Source: Streptacidiphilus sp. PB12-B1b (lineage in GTDB: Bacteria; Actinomycetota; Actinomycetes; Streptomycetales; Streptomycetaceae). From it: 64,000 nucleotides of DNA. The notes under the pieces were generated by a model. It worked only from the letters and a program-made list of their open reading frames with translations, searched no databases and had not been told where the DNA came from. The translations under genes were made by a program, and so were the position numbers. Numbering within the stretch: position 1 is the stretch's first letter; every line of letters starts with the position of its first letter. The stretch spans positions 3,100,001-3,164,000 of the forward strand of contig NZ_CP048405.1 in NCBI RefSeq assembly GCF_014084125.1, written 5' to 3'. Positions 15,577 to 24,330 of the stretch are shown piece by piece.

Positions 15577-16863
15577 ATGGCAACCGGGTTCCCCGCACGC
15601 GCCCCCGGGCCGGACGCGTCCGCCGGACGCGTGCTGCGTCGCTGGAAACTGTGGATCGCCCCAGGGGTGTTGAGCGCCCTGGCGGTCCTGCTGCTGTCGC
15701 TGCTCTACATGGGTGGCATCCTCACCCCCACCAGCAGCCTGCACCGGCTGCCGATCGCCCTGGTGGACGCGGACACCGGCGCTCCGCTGCCGGGTCAGGC
15801 CACTGATCTCGGGGCCCAGGTCAGCGCTGCCATCCTGGGATCGAGCCCGGCCGGGCAGGTGCAGTGGCGGCAGGTCGGCGCCGCCGAGGCGCAGGACCAG
15901 CTGGCGTCCGGCAGGGTCTACGGGGCGCTGCTGATCCCGCCCGGATTCACCGCCGAGGTAGCCCGACTGACGACCGGTCAGGCAACGGTGCGGCCGACGC
16001 TGACGGTGCTGACCAACCCCGGCTCGGGCAGCCTGGGCTCCTCGCTGGCCAGCCAGATCACCCAGAAGGCGGCCGGGCAGGCGTCGGCGGCCATCGGGAA
16101 GCAGCTGAGCACCTCGCCCGCACTGGCGGGGGCGGACGCCACCACCCGGCTGCTGCTGGCGGATCCGGTCGCGGTCGTGACCACGGTCGGGCACCCCATC
16201 GGCGCCCACAGCGGCCTGGGGCTGACTGCGTTCTACTACACGCTGCTGCTGGTGCTGGGCGGTTTCATCAGCGCCAACGTGGTGCACAGCGCGGTGGACA
16301 CCTCGCTCGGCTACGCGGACAGCGAGATCGGCCCCTGGCACACCCGGCGGCCCACCGTGCCGATCAACCGGACGCAGACGCTGCTGGTGAAGATGGGCAT
16401 GACGGCGGGCCTGTCGGTGCTGGCGACGTCCCTGATCATGGTGGCGACCATCGCCGTGCTGGGCATGGACGCCCCGCACCAGGCGCTGCTGTGGCTGTTC
16501 TCGATCTGCGCCTGCCTGACGGTCGGGCTGGGCGCCCAGGCCATCAATGCCGCCTTCGGCGGGATCGGGCAGCTGGTGTCGATGTTCGTGTTCATCGCGC
16601 TGGCGCTGCCCTCCTCCGGGGCCACGGTGCCGCTGGAGGCCACCCCCGGCTTCTACCACTTCCTCGCGGCCTTCGAGCCCATGCGGCAGGTGGTCGGCGG
16701 CGTCCGGTCGATCCTCTACTTCGACGCGCGCGCCGACGCCGGCCTCACCCGGGGCTGGATCATGATCGCGGTCGGTTTCGTGGTCGCGCTCGTCTTCGGC
16801 TTTGCGATGACCGGCTACTACGACCGCAAGGGCCTGGCCCGGATGGTGCCGCAACCCGGCTGA
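15577..16863 (+). CDS. DUF3533/YhgE-like membrane protein
   Basis: 428 residues. One membrane helix near the N-terminus (APGVLSALAVLLLSLLYMGG), a large extracellular domain starting LPIALVDADTGAPL, then four to five helices from about residue 220 (LTAFYYTLLLVLGGFISANVV onward). This is the ABC2-membrane/phage-infection-protein (YhgE/Pip, DUF3533) architecture; related proteins act in export or cell-surface functions that are poorly defined. ATG 15577 has a GTGGAG site; ATG 15520 lacks one. The end overlaps a convergent oxidoreductase gene by 46 bp. No ATPase gene is adjacent. Confidence 0.82.
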   Translation: MATGFPARAPGPDASAGRVLRRWKLWIAPGVLSALAVLLLSLLYMGGILTPTSSLHRLPIALVDADTGAPLPGQATDLGAQVSAAILGSSPAGQVQWRQVGAAEAQDQLASGRVYGALLIPPGFTAEVARLTTGQATVRPTLTVLTNPGSGSLGSSLASQITQKAAGQASAAIGKQLSTSPALAGADATTRLLLADPVAVVTTVGHPIGAHSGLGLTAFYYTLLLVLGGFISANVVHSAVDTSLGYADSEIGPWHTRRPTVPINRTQTLLVKMGMTAGLSVLATSLIMVATIAVLGMDAPHQALLWLFSICACLTVGLGAQAINAAFGGIGQLVSMFVFIALALPSSGATVPLEATPGFYHFLAAFEPMRQVVGGVRSILYFDARADAGLTRGWIMIAVGFVVALVFGFAMTGYYDRKGLARMVPQPG

Positions 16864-18017
16864 CCCGGCCCGGAGCGGCTCCCATTCCCGACCCGGGGCG
16901 GCTCCCGCCCGGACGGCCCCGGACGGCCCCGTCCGGTGCGGGCCGCGGCTCCGCTCGGCGTCCCTCGCGGCGCTGCCACGGCCGGTTGCGGGATCAGCAC
17001 GACCTTGCCGCTGACCGTGCCGGACTCGGCCAGGCGCAGCGCCTCGGCGGCCCGGGCCAGGGGGAGTTCGGCGGCGATGCCCGCGGTGACCTCGCCCCGC
17101 TGCATGGCCGCGAAGACCTGGCCCAGGTCGGTGCGCAGGCGGGCGCGGAAGCGGTCCCGGGCGAGGGCCTTGCCGGCCCAGACGTTGTAGAAGCAGGCGT
17201 GCCGCCGGTTGGGCAGGGCGTTCCACATCCACACCCGGCCGAGGAGCTTCAGCACGGGCCACTGCTTGGAGCCGCTGTCGTCGCGGGTCGAGGCGCTGCC
17301 GTAGGAGACGAGGGTGCCGCCGGGGGCGAGCAGGTGCCAGGAGTCGGTCAGGCCCCGGCCGCCGACGTGGTCGAAGGCCGCGTCGACGCCACCGGGCGCC
17401 AACTCCCGCACCCGCGCCGGGAGGTCCGGGTCGCGGTAGTCGACGGGCGCCACACCCCGGGCGCGCAGCGCGTCGTGGTGGCGGGCGGAGGCGGTGCCGA
17501 CGACCCGTACCCCGGCGGCCAGCGCGAGCTGCACCAGGATCGAGCCCACGCCGCCGTTGGCCCCGTGCACCAGGACGGTCTGCCCGGCGCGCACCCGGGC
17601 CCGGCGGTGCAGCATCTGCCAGGCGGTGATGCCGTTGACGACGGCGGTCTCCGCCTCGGCCGCGCTGATCCCCTCCGGCACCGGGACCAGGTCGGCCGCG
17701 TCCAGCAGGACGTGGCTGGCCCAGCCGCCGGTCTTGGTCAGCGCCGCGACCCTGCTGCCCGCCAGGCCGCCGGGGACTCCCGCGCCGACCGCCTGCACGG
17801 TGCCGACCAGGTCGTACCCGGGGACGAACGGGAAGGGCGGCTGGTCGTAGTAGCGGCCCCGGCGCATCTGCTGTTCGGCGAAGGAGACCCCGGTCGCCTC
17901 CATCCGGACCAGCGCCTGGCCCGGACCGGGGGCGGGCACCGGGCCGAGCCGCAGTTCCAGCCCCTCCGGCTCGACCTCGCCGGGTAGGACGACCTCGACA
18001 CGCTCTTCGATCCTCAT
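16818..18017 (-). CDS. Medium-chain (MDR) oxidoreductase
   Basis: 399 residues, zinc-less MDR: VLVHGANGGVGSILVQLALA (nucleotide-binding AxxGxxG) near residue 150 and the segment DAAFDHVGGRGLTDSWHLL. The catalytic part ends at about residue 345 (GKVVLIPQP); the last 50 residues are a basic, low-complexity tail that overlaps the convergent gene and may not be functional. The start is ATG 18017 with GGAGGT 6 bp before it. The TetR gene 109 bp upstream on the same strand probably controls it: a shared 14-bp motif lies ahead of both. Confidence 0.87.
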   Translation of the reverse strand: MRIEERVEVVLPGEVEPEGLELRLGPVPAPGPGQALVRMEATGVSFAEQQMRRGRYYDQPPFPFVPGYDLVGTVQAVGAGVPGGLAGSRVAALTKTGGWASHVLLDAADLVPVPEGISAAEAETAVVNGITAWQMLHRRARVRAGQTVLVHGANGGVGSILVQLALAAGVRVVGTASARHHDALRARGVAPVDYRDPDLPARVRELAPGGVDAAFDHVGGRGLTDSWHLLAPGGTLVSYGSASTRDDSGSKQWPVLKLLGRVWMWNALPNRRHACFYNVWAGKALARDRFRARLRTDLGQVFAAMQRGEVTAGIAAELPLARAAEALRLAESGTVSGKVVLIPQPAVAAPRGTPSGAAARTGRGRPGPSGREPPRVGNGSRSGPGQPGCGTIRARPLRS

Positions 18018-18060
18018 CACAGACCTCCGTGGATTTCCTGGCTTTGTCGGCATTGATTGT

Positions 18061-18074
18061 GTGGTCGATCACTC
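18061..18074 (+). promoter_or_regulatory. TetR operator candidate, copy 1
   Basis: GTGGTCGATCACTC, a near-palindrome, lies 44 bp upstream of the oxidoreductase start. Twelve of 14 bases recur, on the other strand, just upstream of the TetR start at 18696-18709. The pairing of both sites with the two genes suggests joint control by the TetR protein. Confidence 0.6.
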
Positions 18075-18126
18075 ACTCTTTGGCCCGAAGGCAGGGCGGA
18101 GCATGCTGCTCCGCCCGGTGGTGCGT

Positions 18127-18693
18127 TCAGTAGTGCCGGATGTCCGCCGTCAGCGTCCTCGCCCAGGGGGCGTCCACCTCGTCCGCGCCCATGGACACGA
18201 TCAGGTGGCACAGCATGCCGCGCGCGAAGAAGTCCTGCACCTGGTGCTCGCTGCCGCCTGAGGCCCCGCGCACGTACTCCACCGTGCGGGCGTAGCCCTG
18301 CCGGACGGCGTCGCGCACCGCCGGCTCGGACACCGCCGCCGCCTGCGCGTGCAGCTGCACCAGGACCAGGTCGCTGTCGGTGATCAGCCGGGCGTAACTG
18401 TCGCCCATGGCGCCGAGCACCGCCTCCGGGCTGCTGCCCGGGGCCTCGGCCGCTGCCTGCTCCAGGCAGCTGCGGACCAGCCGGAAGCACTGCTCGACCA
18501 CGGCCACGAACAGCGATTCCTTGTTGGGGAACAGCCGGTAGACGTAGGACTGGGAGATGCCTGCCTCCCTGGCGACCTCCGTCGTGGTGGTACCGAAGTA
18601 GCCGCGGGTGGCGAAAGTGCCGATCGCCGTGCGCAGCACGGTCTCGCGGCGCTCCTCGGCGGTGGACAGCTGGCGGATGCGTTCCGGACTCAT
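18127..18693 (-). CDS. TetR family transcriptional regulator
   Basis: 188 residues from ATG 18693; a TTG at 18705 would add four. Helix-turn-helix around residues 35-60 (TTTEVAREAGISQSYVYRLF), then a conserved FPNKESLF and a TetR C-terminal domain with an acidic last third. The start codon lies immediately beside the operator candidate at 18696-18709, consistent with autorepression and perhaps a short or absent leader. The MDR oxidoreductase follows on the same strand. Confidence 0.88.
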   Translation of the reverse strand: MSPERIRQLSTAEERRETVLRTAIGTFATRGYFGTTTTEVAREAGISQSYVYRLFPNKESLFVAVVEQCFRLVRSCLEQAAAEAPGSSPEAVLGAMGDSYARLITDSDLVLVQLHAQAAAVSEPAVRDAVRQGYARTVEYVRGASGGSEHQVQDFFARGMLCHLIVSMGADEVDAPWARTLTADIRHY

Positions 18694-18695
18694 AG

Positions 18696-18709
18696 GAGTA
18701 ATCAACCAC
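18696..18709 (-). promoter_or_regulatory. TetR operator candidate, copy 2
   Basis: On the minus strand GTGGTTGATTACTC, matching the copy at 18061-18074 at 12 of 14 positions. It overlaps the region just upstream of the TetR ATG, so binding would block its own transcription. Confidence 0.6.
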
Positions 18710-18826
18710 TCACACCTGTGGGTGTCAAGTTCCGGGGGAGTCGACCAGTCCGGTCGGAAGGTCGACGCCCCGCGGTGGCCGGCAGGTCGGGCCGACCGGC
18801 CACCGCGGGCAGAGTGCCGGGCGCGG

Positions 18827-20758
18827 TTACAGGGCGCGCTCGGCGCGCTCCGCCACCAGCTTGATGAAGCGCGAGGGGTCGGCCAGCTGGCCGCCCTCGG
18901 CCAACAGCGCCATGCCGTACAGCAGTTCGGCGGTCTCGGCCAGGGCCGGCTCGTCCGCCCGCTCGCCGTGCGCCTTGTTCAGGCCGCTGACCAGCGGGTG
19001 GTCGGCGTTGAGCTCCAGGATGCGCTTGCTGTGCGGGATCTCCTGCCCCATGGCGCGGTAGAGGTTCTCCAGGGCCGGGGTCGCGTCGTGGGTGTCCGAC
19101 ACCAGGCAGGAGGGCGAGACGGTCAGGCGAGCGGAGAGCCGCACCTCCTTGACGTCCTCGCCCAGCTGTCCGCCCATCCAGCTGAGCAGCTCGGCGTACT
19201 CCTGGCGGCGCTGCTCGCGCTCCTCGCCCTTCTCCTGCTCCTCCTCCGCGCCCAGCGGGACCTCACCCTTGGCGACCGAGCGCAGCTCCTTGCCCTCGAA
19301 GCCGGTGACCGCCTCGACCCACACCTCGTCGACGGGGTCGGTGAGCAGCAGCACCTCGACGCCCTTGGCCCGGAACGCCTCCATGTGCGGGGAGTTCTCG
19401 ATGACCTGCCGGGACTCGCCGGTCAGGTAGAAGATGTGCTCCTGGCCCTCCTTCATCCGCTCGACGTACTGCTTGAGCGTGGTCGGCGCCTCCGGGGCGT
19501 GGGTGGAGGCGAAGGAGGAGACGGCGAGGATGGTCTCGCGGTTGTCGTCGTCGCTCAACAGGCCCTCCTTGAGGACCCGGCCGAACTCGCCCCACAGCGT
19601 GGCGTAGCGCTCGGGCGAGCCGGTCATCATCTCCTTGACCGTGGAGAGCACCTTCTTGGCCAGGCGCCGGCGCATCAGCTGGATCTGGCGGTCCTGCTGC
19701 AGGATCTCCCGGGAGACGTTGAGCGAGAGGTCCTGCGCGTCCACCACGCCCTTCACGAAGCGCAGGTACGGCGGCATCAGCGCCTCGCAGTCGTCCATCA
19801 CGAAGACGCGCTTGACGTACAGCTGGATGCCGCGCTGGTAGCCCTGGCTGAACAGGTCGTGCGGCGCGTGCGCCGGGACGAACAGCAGCGCCTGGTACTC
19901 GAAGGTGCCCTCGGCCTGCAGCCGGATGGTCTCCAGCGGGTCGTTCCAGTCGTGGCTGATGTGCTTGTACAGCTCGTGGTACTCGTCGTCGGTGACCTCG
20001 TCGCGCGAGCGGGCCCAGAGCGCCTTCATGGAGTTGAGGGTCTCCGGCTCGCGGGGGGCGGCGTCCGCCTCCTCGGCCTCGCCCTCGGCGGCGGGCGGCG
20101 GGGTCGGCGCGGCCATCCGGATCGGCCAGGTGATGAAGTCCGAGTACCGCTTGACGATCTCGCGGATCTTCCAGGGCGCGGTGTAGTCGTGCAGCTGGTC
20201 CTCGGTGTCGGCCGGGCGCAGCCGCAGGGTCACGGTGGTGCCCTGCGGGGCCTCCTCGACCCGTTCCAGGGTGTAGGTGCCCTCGCCGCTGGAGGTCCAG
20301 CGGGTGCCCTCGCTCTCGCCGGCCCGCCGGGTGAGCAGCTCGACCTCGTCGGCCACCATGAAGCTGGAGTAGAAGCCGACGCCGAACTGCCCGATCAGGC
20401 CCTCGGCGGTGGCCTCGTCCTTGGCGCCCTTCAGCTCCTTGACGAACTTGGCGGTGCCCGAGTTGGCGATGGTGCCGATGAGCTGGATGACCTCGTCGTA
20501 CGACATGCCGATGCCGTTGTCGCGCACGATCAGGGTGCGCGTCTCCCGGTCCGCCTCGATCTCGATGTGCAGGTCGGACACGTCGGCGCCGAGGTCCTGG
20601 TCGCGCAGGGCCTCCAGGCGCACCTTGTCCAGAGCGTCCGAGGCGTTGGAGATGAGTTCGCGCAGGAACACGTCCTTGTTCGAGTAGATCGAGTGGATCA
20701 CCATCTGCAGCAGCTGGCGCGCTTCCACCTGGAACTCGAACGTCTCAGTCGCCACCAC
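18827..20758 (-). CDS. htpG: Molecular chaperone HtpG (Hsp90)
   Basis: 643 residues, typical for bacterial Hsp90. The GHKL ATPase domain is clear: SIYSNKDVFLRELISNASDA (motif I), DNGIGM, GQFGVGFYSSFMVAD and TTVTLRL, followed by the middle domain (LNVSREILQQDRQI, which carries the catalytic-loop Arg) and a C-terminal dimerisation domain. Hsp90 refolds and remodels client proteins in the cytosol under stress. I chose GTG 20758, 8 bp after GAGGAGG; the frame is open further but MLGSVPVIRRP is not homologous-looking. A Glu-rich insert (about 515-530) is typical of charged linkers. It appears monocistronic. Confidence 0.97.
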   Translation of the reverse strand: MVATETFEFQVEARQLLQMVIHSIYSNKDVFLRELISNASDALDKVRLEALRDQDLGADVSDLHIEIEADRETRTLIVRDNGIGMSYDEVIQLIGTIANSGTAKFVKELKGAKDEATAEGLIGQFGVGFYSSFMVADEVELLTRRAGESEGTRWTSSGEGTYTLERVEEAPQGTTVTLRLRPADTEDQLHDYTAPWKIREIVKRYSDFITWPIRMAAPTPPPAAEGEAEEADAAPREPETLNSMKALWARSRDEVTDDEYHELYKHISHDWNDPLETIRLQAEGTFEYQALLFVPAHAPHDLFSQGYQRGIQLYVKRVFVMDDCEALMPPYLRFVKGVVDAQDLSLNVSREILQQDRQIQLMRRRLAKKVLSTVKEMMTGSPERYATLWGEFGRVLKEGLLSDDDNRETILAVSSFASTHAPEAPTTLKQYVERMKEGQEHIFYLTGESRQVIENSPHMEAFRAKGVEVLLLTDPVDEVWVEAVTGFEGKELRSVAKGEVPLGAEEEQEKGEEREQRRQEYAELLSWMGGQLGEDVKEVRLSARLTVSPSCLVSDTHDATPALENLYRAMGQEIPHSKRILELNADHPLVSGLNKAHGERADEPALAETAELLYGMALLAEGGQLADPSRFIKLVAERAERAL

Positions 20759-20893
20759 TGGGAAGTCCTCCTCGGGTCGTCGGATGACGGGAACTGACCC
20801 GAGCACTGTAGATCAATCCGCGGCCCCCGCGTCCCGCCCTCCTCCGGATCCGGTGACCGGGGGCGGCGGGCAGGCGCGGGGGAGTGCGGCCGG

Positions 20894-21160
20894 TCAGCCG
20901 GGCCAGGTGCCGGTCAGCCGCTGGGTGGCGGCGGCGCCGCCCCGGTCGACGGCGGCCTTGACCACGGCGAAGATCGCCCCCTGCAGCGCTGCCGCCAGCA
21001 GGATCTCCTGCCAGCCGCGCTCGCGGTCGGTGGCCTCGGGGGCGGAGTCGCCGTGGCCGGTCAGCTTCCACGCCTGCTTGAACACGGCCCCGGCGAGCAG
21101 GCCGCTGACGGCGCCCAGGGCCATCCCGACGGGCTTGTAGGCGATCCGTGCGGCATTCAT
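20894..21160 (-). CDS. DUF4235 membrane protein
   Basis: 88 residues matching the actinobacterial DUF4235 pattern: two hydrophobic segments (MALGAVSGLLAGAVFKQAW and ILLAAALQGAIFAVVKAAVD) separated by a charged loop. Function unknown; such genes usually lie with other small envelope or stress proteins. Its ATG overlaps the stop of the upstream gene (ATGA), so the two are co-translated. Confidence 0.88.
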   Translation of the reverse strand: MNAARIAYKPVGMALGAVSGLLAGAVFKQAWKLTGHGDSAPEATDRERGWQEILLAAALQGAIFAVVKAAVDRGGAAATQRLTGTWPG

Positions 21161-21624
21161 CGACGCCCCCTGCGGACGAGCGCGGCCAGCACGGCCGCGA
21201 TGCAGAGCGCCGCCGCGATCACGGCGGCGGGGTGGCGGCGGGCGACGGCCCCGGCCTGGTCGGCCGCCGCGCCCACCTGCTCGGGCGTGGCCGCCCGGGC
21301 CCTGGCCGCCAGGGCGGTGCTGCGGTCCCCGAGGCCGGAGGCCACCGCCGCCGACTTGTCCAGCGCGGGCTGCGAGGTCACGCCGTGGACCACGTGCACG
21401 GCCTGGGCGACGGTGTGCCGGGCCGTCTCCTGCGCCCCCGAGGCGGCGTCCTTCACCTGCGAGCCCAGGGCGGCGCCGGTGGCCTTGGCCCGGGCCCGCA
21501 GCTCGGCCTGGTCGCTCGCACTCTCCACCACCCGGCCCAGGCGCCTGCGCGTCCCCTTGGCCGCCTGCCTCAGCTCGCTGCTGACGTCCGTGCTGCGGTT
21601 GGCATGTCGTCGGCTGGAAGTCAT
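21157..21624 (-). CDS. Tail-anchored protein with long helical domain, unknown function
   Basis: 155 residues from ATG 21624 (GAAGGAGGAG ribosome site). The first 125 residues are Ala/Arg/Glu-rich and predicted helical, and a C-terminal helix (HPAAVIAAALCIAAVLAAL) closed by RRGRR anchors it in the membrane with the bulk in the cytoplasm. The layout resembles DUF3618 proteins, which are often paired with DUF4235 as here, but I do not see a firm family match. A SigB-like promoter candidate lies 108 bp upstream. Confidence 0.78.
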   Translation of the reverse strand: MTSSRRHANRSTDVSSELRQAAKGTRRRLGRVVESASDQAELRARAKATGAALGSQVKDAASGAQETARHTVAQAVHVVHGVTSQPALDKSAAVASGLGDRSTALAARARAATPEQVGAAADQAGAVARRHPAAVIAAALCIAAVLAALVRRGRR

Positions 21625-21731
21625 CGCTGCGTCTCCTCCTTCAATCTTTGGTGCCTTCGTGCCTTCGTTGCTTTTGTCGCCGGTCCCGGCTCCGGGCCGC
21701 TGCCTCTGCGCAGGTCGGCCGCGCTGCACGC

Positions 21732-21756
21732 CTACCCCTGCGCGCCGGGGTCAAGC
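21732..21756 (-). promoter_or_regulatory. SigB-like promoter, GCTT-N15-GGGTAG
   Basis: On the minus strand GCTT (21756-21753), 15 bases, then GGGTAG (21737-21732). This fits the SigB-family consensus GNNT-N14-16-GGGTA and the spacing of seven other sites in the window. It would transcribe the helical protein and DUF4235 gene with a leader of about 100 bases. Confidence 0.5.
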
Positions 21757-21856
21757 TGCCGCGCCTGAGCAGGGCGGCAGGGCCGCCGACAGCCGGGCGG
21801 TGCGGTCGGGCCGGGGCCCGGGGACGGCAGTAGCCCGGCGGCGGGCGGCCCGGCGT

Positions 21857-22285
21857 TCACGGCGCCTCCGCCTCGGTCAGCACCGGCTCCAGCCGGGAGC
21901 GCTGCGGAATGAGCGAACGGGCCGTCAGCACCGCTGCGCCGTCGGCCTGGTGGACCTGCGCCACCCGGCCGACCGGCGGCCCGGAGAGCAGCGCCGCAGA
22001 CCAGGCCGCTGCCACGCCCGCGCTGGGCCGGGTCGGTTGCGCGGCGGCGCTGAGCAGCGCCCCGGGGCAGGCCCGGGCCGCCGTGCGCGCGTGGGCCGCC
22101 GGGCCGAGCGTGGGCCGGGCCGCGCGGTGCACCGCCCAGGCCCCGGCCGCGCCGAGCGCGGACGCTGCCGCCCCCACCACGGCCCCCAGCGGCGCGACCG
22201 TGCTGACGAAGACCAGGTAGAGCCCGAACAGCAGCGCCCACCAGGCGGCCAGCTCGACGGCCAGGCGCAGCCCGGGACTCGGCAT
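21857..22285 (-). CDS. Small integral membrane protein (two N-terminal helices)
   Basis: 142 residues starting at ATG 22285 with GAGGAGAA 6 bp before it. Helix 1 (AAWWALLFGLYLVFVSTVA) and helix 2 (LGAVVGAAASALGAAGAWAV) are followed by a soluble Ala-rich tail. The beginning faintly recalls subunit E (MnhE) of multisubunit Na+/H+ antiporters, but no other Mnh subunit is near, so I leave it unassigned. It lies 152 bp after the YihY gene on the same strand. Confidence 0.68.
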   Translation of the reverse strand: MPSPGLRLAVELAAWWALLFGLYLVFVSTVAPLGAVVGAAASALGAAGAWAVHRAARPTLGPAAHARTAARACPGALLSAAAQPTRPSAGVAAAWSAALLSGPPVGRVAQVHQADGAAVLTARSLIPQRSRLEPVLTEAEAP

Positions 22286-22437
22286 CGGCGTTCTCCTCGG
22301 GTTCCGTGGTGTGTTGGGGGGCGTCTTCCCCGCGCGCCGGGAACAAACGCCGCGCGCGTCCCGGGGGCTGCCGTATCCCCAGACGCTAGCCGACCGGGCG
22401 GGACGATCGCCGCAGGCACGGCGGGGGACGCCGCAGG

Positions 22438-23478
22438 TCAGGCCGGGCCCGGCGGCACGGTGCGGTGCCCGCGCCGGCGCCTGCCGGGCCGCCGCACCCA
22501 GGGCCGCGCCGGGTTCGACGGCCGGGTGGGCCGGGCCCGGCGAGCCGGGCGGTCGGCGCGGTCGGTGCGGGTCGGGACGCCGCCGGGGCGGCCAGTGGCG
22601 GTGGCCGGCGGGCGCGCCAGCCGTCGGCGGTAGCGGGTGTGCTCCTGGGGCGCCCGGGCCTCGATCCACTGGCGTCCCAGCAGCGCCCCGCCGAAGACCA
22701 CCGTGCCGACGCCGATCAGCCAGGTCTGCACCATCAGCACCGCGCCGATCGGGCCGTAGGTGACGGCGTTGGCCGCCAGCAGCGGCGCCAGCAGCAGCGA
22801 GCAGAGGGTGCGCAGCGCCGCCAGGCCCAGCGCGGTCAGCACCGCGCCGGGCAGCAGCTGACGCCAGGCCACCCGCCGTTCCAGCAGCAGCCACTGGCCC
22901 CACCAGCACAGGGCGGTGGCGCCCAGGTACGTCGACAGCGCCCGCACCGTCCCCTGCAGCCAGCCGTGGCGCAGCAGCGAGGCGCTGTGCACGTCCACGA
23001 ACAGCGCGCCGGTCAGCGCGGCCAGCACCGCGCCCCGGCGCCACACCGCGTGCCAGTGGCCCGGCGACAGCGCCCACACCCGCTCGTAGCCGGTCTGGAC
23101 GCAGGTGGCGAAGGACAGGCCGAAGCCGGCGGCGGCGACCACGCTGAACGCGCTGGTGGCGCTGAGCACGCGCTGCGGCGCGGAGAACAGCCGGCGCAGG
23201 GTGTCGGCGGGCGCGCCGGTCACCCCGAGCCCGTCCACCAGCCAGGCGGCGAACCCCTGGCCGCGCACCGGGTAGGCGGCGGCCACCACGATCAGCAGCG
23301 GCACCAGCGTGACCAGGGCCTGCGCGGCGAAGCTCAGCGCCCGGTTGGTCAGTTCGATCTCCTGGGCCGCCGCGAAGACCGACTGCGCCCAGGAGCGCTG
23401 CCAGACCCGCTGGGCGCGTCGCAGCCAGGGGAAGCGTCGCGGTTCCAGGGGGCGCACCGGAGTGGTCAGCCGCGGCAT
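22438..23478 (-). CDS. YihY/BrkB family membrane protein
   Basis: 346 residues with six hydrophobic segments between about residues 50 and 270, starting with the conserved ALSFAAQALVTLVPLLIVVA block and ending with YGPIGAVLMVQTWLIGVGTVV, the typical YihY/BrkB (formerly RNase BN) pattern. Function is uncertain; homologues are inner-membrane proteins linked to envelope stress. The C-terminal 75 residues are Arg/Pro-rich and probably disordered. ATG 23478 chosen (GGGAG upstream); GTG 23481 is the alternative. Confidence 0.87.
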   Translation of the reverse strand: MPRLTTPVRPLEPRRFPWLRRAQRVWQRSWAQSVFAAAQEIELTNRALSFAAQALVTLVPLLIVVAAAYPVRGQGFAAWLVDGLGVTGAPADTLRRLFSAPQRVLSATSAFSVVAAAGFGLSFATCVQTGYERVWALSPGHWHAVWRRGAVLAALTGALFVDVHSASLLRHGWLQGTVRALSTYLGATALCWWGQWLLLERRVAWRQLLPGAVLTALGLAALRTLCSLLLAPLLAANAVTYGPIGAVLMVQTWLIGVGTVVFGGALLGRQWIEARAPQEHTRYRRRLARPPATATGRPGGVPTRTDRADRPARRARPTRPSNPARPWVRRPGRRRRGHRTVPPGPA

Positions 23479-23619
23479 CACGGCACTCTCCCTCCCTCGC
23501 CCGCCGGCCGTACCGCGGAGTCTCGGTCCGTGCCGGGTGGGGCTAGGCCCATGCCTGCCCGCTGCCCGGCCCCGAAAACCGCTGCGGCGGCAGCCGGGCG
23601 GGCCGCGACCGGGGCCCGC

Positions 23620-24330
23620 TCAGCCGGCCTCGAGGGCCAGCAGCAGGTCGCCGAAGCCGCCGCGGGCCCGGGCCTGCCGCCGGGCCGAGGTGAGCACCGG
23701 GCAGGAGCCCCGGCGCATGATCCGGCTGCCCTGCGCGCCGAGGGCCCGGGCCAGCGCCCGGTCCTCGCCGACGGCCAGCGCCGGGAAGCCCCGCGCGGCC
23801 AGATAGGCGTCGGTGCGCACGCCCAGGTGCGCGCCGTGGATGTGCGGGTGGTCGAACGTCCTGACGTGGCGGTGGTACTGGCGCAGGTAGCGGTCCCGGG
23901 TCTGCGGGGTGTGCGCGGACCAGTCGGCGACCCGCACGGTGCCCAGCACCGCGTCGAAGCCGTCCGCCGCGTGCTGCAGCTGGTGGGCCAGCCAGCAGGG
24001 CGGCACCACGCTGTCCGCGTCGGTGTGGGCCAGCCACACCTGCTCGGCCGGCACCGGACCGCCGTCCACCCCGAGCAGTTCAAGCACGTGCGCGGTGCCC
24101 AGCGCCCGGGCCGCGCCGACGTTGGCCGTGGAGACCGCCAGGGTGCGGGCGCCGTGCGCCCGGGCGCGCGGCCCGGTGCGGTCCGTGCAGCTGTCCGCCA
24201 CCACCAGCACGGTCACCGGCAGGCCGTGGACGCCGGGATGGGCGGCGGCCCGGGCCACCGCGTCCAGGCAGGCGGCGATCAGCCGCTCCTCGTCGCGGGC
24301 GGGGACGACCACGGCCACGGCGCGGATCAT
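23620..24330 (-). CDS. Family 2 glycosyltransferase
   Basis: 236 residues, GT-A fold: VVVPARDEERLIAACLDAVA at the N-terminus and the metal-binding DxD as HTDADSVVPPCWL near residue 100. GT2 enzymes transfer sugars from nucleotide-sugars to lipid or saccharide acceptors. It has no membrane helix, so it acts on the cytoplasmic side. Its ATG overlaps the stop of the methyltransferase (ATGA). It is the last of four translationally coupled genes: acyl-CoA dehydrogenase, PIG-L, NodS-like methyltransferase, GT2. Confidence 0.9.
   Translation of the reverse strand: MIRAVAVVVPARDEERLIAACLDAVARAAAHPGVHGLPVTVLVVADSCTDRTGPRARAHGARTLAVSTANVGAARALGTAHVLELLGVDGGPVPAEQVWLAHTDADSVVPPCWLAHQLQHAADGFDAVLGTVRVADWSAHTPQTRDRYLRQYHRHVRTFDHPHIHGAHLGVRTDAYLAARGFPALAVGEDRALARALGAQGSRIMRRGSCPVLTSARRQARARGGFGDLLLALEAG

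Noticed and set aside
22285-23077. Longer N-terminal extension of the 142-residue membrane protein on the minus strand
   Set aside because: The extension is Arg/Pro-rich, is antisense-like to the YihY gene in another frame, and the ribosome site GAGGAGAA fits ATG 22285.
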